A stretch of DNA of 64,000 nt from Riptortus pedestris (taxonomy: Eukaryota > Arthropoda > Insecta > Hemiptera > Alydidae), in the NCBI GenBank assembly GCA_019009955.1, contig CM032230.1:24174001-24238000 (forward strand), read 5' to 3'. The notes below the pieces were generated by a model, which saw nothing but the letters and a program-made list of their open reading frames with translations, did no database searches and was not told the DNA's origin. Shown here in pieces: positions 59,743 through 64,000 of this stretch. The position numbers were made by a program, and so were the translations under genes. The first letter of the stretch is position 1; each line of letters starts with the position of its first letter.

Positions 59743-60610
59743 TCAGCGATTCAGAAGATCCGCAGCTCTCTTCCTCGGCCATGGGATGACCTTCATCTTC
59801 TGCTCCTTCTCTCTCTTTCTGGTGAACGCTGAGTTTCTCCACGTCTCTCCTCCTATCAGATCCATGTAAAAGAGCATTGACGTCCTCTTATCGACGAATC
59901 TCGGCCTGCAGCTTTGGATGTTTCGTTCCATGAACCGGTTTAAACTACCGAAGGTCGCTGTTCATATGGGGGACAGTTTCTGTCGCCAAATTACATTATC
60001 GGCCTCTTCCCGGAAATCCGGCTTCATGCGGCCCAGGGCGGTCGGCAGATGCCCTCCAAAGAAAAGCAGTTCCGGAGGTTGTCTTCTGCGGTATGTTCCG
60101 GCTGGCGTACAACGGTTGTTGTAGTACAAGAGCGTTATAAATAGTGATAGTGTTGCTTGAAGTATTTCTCTTCAGATGGTAGGATGCTACCTTTATACCT
60201 CTTTCCAGTAGGAACGTCCAGCCTTTTTTTACCATAACCAGCAATAAACTCGTCGGTAGGACTTGAAGCACAGTTGTATGCCAGCACTCGGTTCCACAAC
60301 GATAATGTTGAAACCTTTAAACACGAGTCGAACTCCATTTGACACGGGATTCTGTTCAGACGTACAGAGTTCGACGTTAATTGTTGCTCTAGGAACACTC
60401 GAATAAGCTGCCATTATGACAGTCTTCCTCATTACTAAACTCCCCTGACTCTTGCTCTACGCAGCTCACATTCCTTGATTTTTTGCAGACTGCTTGGAAA
60501 TGCTCTATTTTTGGACATTTTCGACAAACACCTTTCCTTGCGGGCCAAGATTTCCAGCTGCGAGTGACTCAGTCTCAGACTCTTTTGACCTGTTAATAGT
60601 TAGCTCCGAC
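59743..60610 (-). pseudogene. Ty3/gypsy-like Gag-Pol relic
   Basis: On the - strand near 60540: a zinc knuckle CRKCPKIEHFQAVC (CX2CX4HX4C). It is followed by a protease-like segment CQMEFDSCLKVSTLSLW (about 60350-60290) where family members have a D-T/S-G active site, so DSC is a degraded form. Then PTDEFIAGYGKKRLDVPTGK. The order knuckle then protease is that of gypsy Gag-Pol. Several stops and shifts. The downstream part (60100-59743) is G+C-rich but not clearly RT. No LTRs identified. Confidence 0.55.
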
Positions 60611-60619
60611 TTTTGTCAG

Positions 60620-63055
60620 ATGAAGGTTCTATTGTATGTTACAACTGAATAAGAGGTTAAGAAAATATCATGTGCTCAAAAAAAATACAGAGCAGCTGAC
60701 AGCTGTAATAATAATTATACCTGCAATAAAAATTGCATTATCTTGTTGCATTAATGCATAAAATTATTATCAAATTTGGTTCCACTCATTCTCATCTAAT
60801 ACTTGAGAACTAAGTTTTGTAACAAAAGTAATAATTTTGAATTGCATACGTCAAAATAAATTTTAAAACAGAAAAAAAAAACTGTAAATACAATTTATTA
60901 TGATCATATTTTTAATTAACCCATATTAAAGATGGTATTAACAAACACGACCAAGCAAACCACCACCGTTGTTAGATATTATAATGTATTTACTAAACAT
61001 ATTCATTCCCTTAACTGGTAAATATATAGAAATTGTTTGAATTCTATTGATGCATTTTCAAGGATTGGCAATAAGCAGAATGCCATAATTTGGAGCTGTT
61101 GACTCAGAAATATAAAAGTTCATAGAAGTCCATCTATCTGCTTTTTAATAATTGAGTAAAACAACAATACAGACAAACAAGAACTTACGTTGTTGTTCTT
61201 AGGAACTCCTGGAACGGGGGGAAACCTTTCCCGCCAAATTTAAGTAGTGTTGAAAACATAACTTAGGAACTTTAATAATACGTATTGACAATAGTGTCTA
61301 TTTATTCCAAAACCAAAGTTAAAGAGTACTGTGATTCCATAAAATTCCAATAATTTCATTCCAGCTGTTTTATTTGACATGTGGCACAATGTTTTATGTA
61401 TGTAGACCATATGTTTTTGTTATCATTGGATAACCTCACTTTTGAGTTGAGTTACAAAATTAACAATGCATTCCAAGTTTGTTCATTAAGGGTGTTAATC
61501 GCTATATTTTTTACATGTGCGATGCGGGAAATTTACATCTGTTTTCCCCTTCTAGCTATGCTTTTGGCCGTTCTCCATCTCTTGATTCCTTTCCCATTCT
61601 AATTTCTACTATTCGGCCGTATTTCACAAAGCGAAGAGTTGTTGTGGTAAGAGTTGTTAGATATCAGTTGTCTCTTTCTTTCTCCTCTATTATCTTCCCA
61701 TTTCCTTTTATTTTTTTACTCAGTAATAGCCTTAAAAGTTATTTCGTTTCCATTAGAATTTTAAAACAACTGGAAATATCGATACTTGAAATCGATCTTA
61801 TTCTAGGCATTGCTCATTGAAGTACTGCAATCTACCAACGGAAACAGAATAGATTCTACTTATTTGTGTCACTAGTCCAACTTTTATTCTGCTGATACAT
61901 CCACTTTTTCAAGAAAGACTTCAAAATTGTATCTTTTAATAAAATACTACAGTTGATTTTAGTTTTTACGTGGATCTCCACGCTGAAAGTAGTTTGTTCG
62001 GCTGTTTTGATAGGTTAATTAATACTTATAATGAAAATTCATGTGAGCAGAAGCCGTAAAATAAATAAATAATGGATTTGAAGAAGAGAGGTTTAGATTT
62101 TATTGTTTGTGTATTTATTTAGTAATATTTTAAGGATTCAAATATTTCAACTATCATTCTAAAAACAATCCCATTGTTCAATTTAAACATTTAAATTCTG
62201 AATTATATCTAGATCAATAATAGTAGAATATTTTTGGAACAGGTTTATGGACGGCGGGGGAGTTTCATCTGTAATATCGCTCAGCTATAAACAGATATGA
62301 CGCTAAGGTAATTATATAAAATATATATTTAAGCTAATTAAAATTCGCATTGTTTTCTTTATTCTGTTATCCAAATTTATTTAACAATAATTTAGCCATT
62401 CTGCTGATGGTGTCTATTGTTTGTGAGCTGCAATTTATGCAATATGTACATATGAAACACTTTTTCTTCTACTCTCCATTTATTTGACACAATTTTTGAT
62501 TCCATTTCATGCACAATATACCCGTTTTCAACTTGATTCTCACAACAACCTTATCTATCATTAAAATTAGTAAAGATAATGTCTTTCAATTGATGAAAAA
62601 TTAAATTTATAGAGTTAATAAATAATAAATGTTTAGCAGTGTATGTTTATATTATTTATATTAATACTCAAATTAGTAATAACATAATAAAATTCATAGA
62701 AGTAAATAATGTTAATTACAGTTTGAAATACAAAGAAGAAATGGAATACAAAACGGTCAATTTTGTTTATATTAATTTCATTTGTTTTGCCATACAAAGA
62801 TAAGCTTGATTAACTTGTCTAGTAAATCTATAATAACACCTTATCGTTGAATTTCACCTCCAATTTTAAAGATAATTCATGTGTCAATTATGAATGTTCA
62901 CTCTTCTCTCTAGAGTTATTCTTCAAAGAATTCTGCTTATCTGTTTCGAAGGGAATGATTTAGTTAATTGCTTTTCATAAATGCTACAATATTTGTTTAT
63001 GTTTCGGTTCATCTGAATTTATAGCATTTAGTCTTTTTTACAAAAAAATAAAAAA
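60620..63055. other. Unassigned A+T-rich region
   Basis: Nothing recognised apart from the weak exon candidate at 61556-61646. Confidence 0.5.
61556..61646 (+). CDS. Weak exon candidate
   Basis: Good acceptor CTGTTTTCCCCTTCTAG and good donor GTG|GTAAGA bound 91 bases coding YAFGRSPSLDSFPILISTIR and a basic end (PYFTKRRVVV). No family recognised; splice-site quality is the only support. Confidence 0.2.
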
Positions 63056-63059
63056 AAAA

Positions 63060-63275
63060 ACACTTCCCCAACAAAGTTCAAAGTATGTTCCACCCTGTGA
63101 CCAAGAGCATCAAGAAAGGGCACTGTTCCAACTCTTGAAGACTGTTCCTGTTCGAAGATGATCCAGGGAAATGGGAGTATTCAACTCCAGTCTGGCCAAG
63201 GCATTCCAAATTGTATCAGACCCAACCACAGATCAGTCCCTATCGTCGTTACATTTGTGAGAAAAACACTAACAG
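63060..63275 (+). CDS. Weak exon-like segment
   Basis: Markedly richer in G+C than its surroundings. One frame reads FEDDPGKWEYSTPVWPRHSK and YQTQPQISPYRRYICEKNTN up to a possible donor AG|GTGTGT near 63275, with a TGA near 63137. The acceptor is unclear. Unknown gene fragment or repeat. Confidence 0.25.
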
Positions 63276-63369
63276 GTGTGTAAAAATGCAAACAGAAAAT
63301 GTTAAAATAGCCTTCACAATAAATAATCCAACATATTTTGTAAATAATTATGAATTAACCTTTACAACT

Positions 63370-63465
63370 AAAGTGGGGCGTCGCGTCGCTGGTCCAGAGG
63401 TAATAAATGCACTGGTAGAGGTTATGCTGGACCTTCTATGTTCAAACCCCGGGACAACATCCTAA
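63370..63465 (+). repeat. tRNA-like segment (possible SINE head)
   Basis: GGTCCAGAGGTAATAAATGC and TATGTTCAAACCCCGG resemble A- and B-box regions of a decayed tRNA-derived element. No second copy in the window. Confidence 0.25.
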
Positions 63466-63469
63466 ATTG

Positions 63470-64000
63470 TCTTTAGCTATGCTTGATCATCGTGATTAAA
63501 TTAAATAGCTATTTAAGTAAAAAAAGAACCTTTTTTTTTGGTATGTAGTGCCAGCAATATACGATCCGGAATGTTTTAAGCTGGCCTCTAGACCTCTATC
63601 GAAGGTGGATGGTATGCTTTCATTGGGTGTTGAGCAAAGATTTTTTAATTTTTTTTTCATGAACCAAGCACAAAGGTATAAAGGCCCATTCAGATTTGTG
63701 CATCTCATCTAGAGAACTCTATATAAATGAGTAATGTTTACACACTCCTGCAGCTGAGAGGTCCCAAGAGTAGTTAACATAACGCTGTCCCAAGAAAGCT
63801 AGTATCTCTCTAATAAAATTTTAAATTAAGTTGACGACCTTCAGATATATGTTAATAATGAGAAAGAAAATTTATCAATAGAGACTATTTTAATAATTGA
63901 AAGCTTTTACCAGTTAAACAATATATATTTTTTTCTTATGTTAGTAATTGATTGCAAGAAGATTACAAATGTTTGGATTTATAATGATTAGCCACTAAGT
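63470..64000. other. Unassigned A+T-rich DNA at window end
   Basis: No features recognised. Confidence 0.5.

Overview
The window is A+T-rich animal nuclear DNA. Evidence for this is GT-AG introns with pyrimidine-tract acceptors, a polyadenylation signal, many (TA)n, (CT)n and (CA)n microsatellites, and several layers of eukaryotic transposons (Helitron, HINE/Helentron-like, piggyBac, mariner, SINE, non-LTR and Ty3/gypsy relics). Intron size and the Helitron, mariner and piggyBac load suggest an invertebrate, possibly an arthropod. The sequence alone does not fix the taxon.

1-20.9 kb: one well-supported protein-coding gene on the + strand, the TFIIIC beta/110-kDa subunit (GTF3C2-like). I place fifteen exons (113-20642) whose phases join without a break into 702 codons and a stop. 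Exons upstream of the window hold the N-terminus. Two zinc-finger-like modules (CX4C and CX2C types) precede a WD40 beta-propeller. Its introns hold repeats: diverged HINE 3' halves, SINEs, and in the 14490-17848 intron a dead R2-like reverse transcriptase abutting a dead mariner transposase.

21-36.6 kb: a transposon graveyard. The dominant family is a 0.5-0.75 kb HINE-like element with a 5' terminus bearing a palindrome, an internal (TA)n tract at a fixed place, an inverted 12-bp subterminal repeat and a 3' stem-loop. One copy (27781-32090) contains a Helitron, which itself contains a piggyBac with TTAA duplications and a SINE. A 288-bp foldback element lies at 34318-34605.

36.6-64 kb: mostly unassigned A+T-rich DNA with a 260-bp CT tract, 74-bp, 78-bp and 24-bp tandem arrays, a G+C-rich island (41613-41990) that may hold the first exon of a type II membrane protein on the - strand, a LINE C-terminal relic (47.6 kb), further HINE copies (48.3, 55.0 and 55.6 kb), a clean Helitron (53452-54578), and a Ty3/gypsy Gag-Pol relic (60 kb). 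Two weak exon candidates lie near 61.6 and 63.2 kb. No rRNA, canonical tRNA or CRISPR was recognised.
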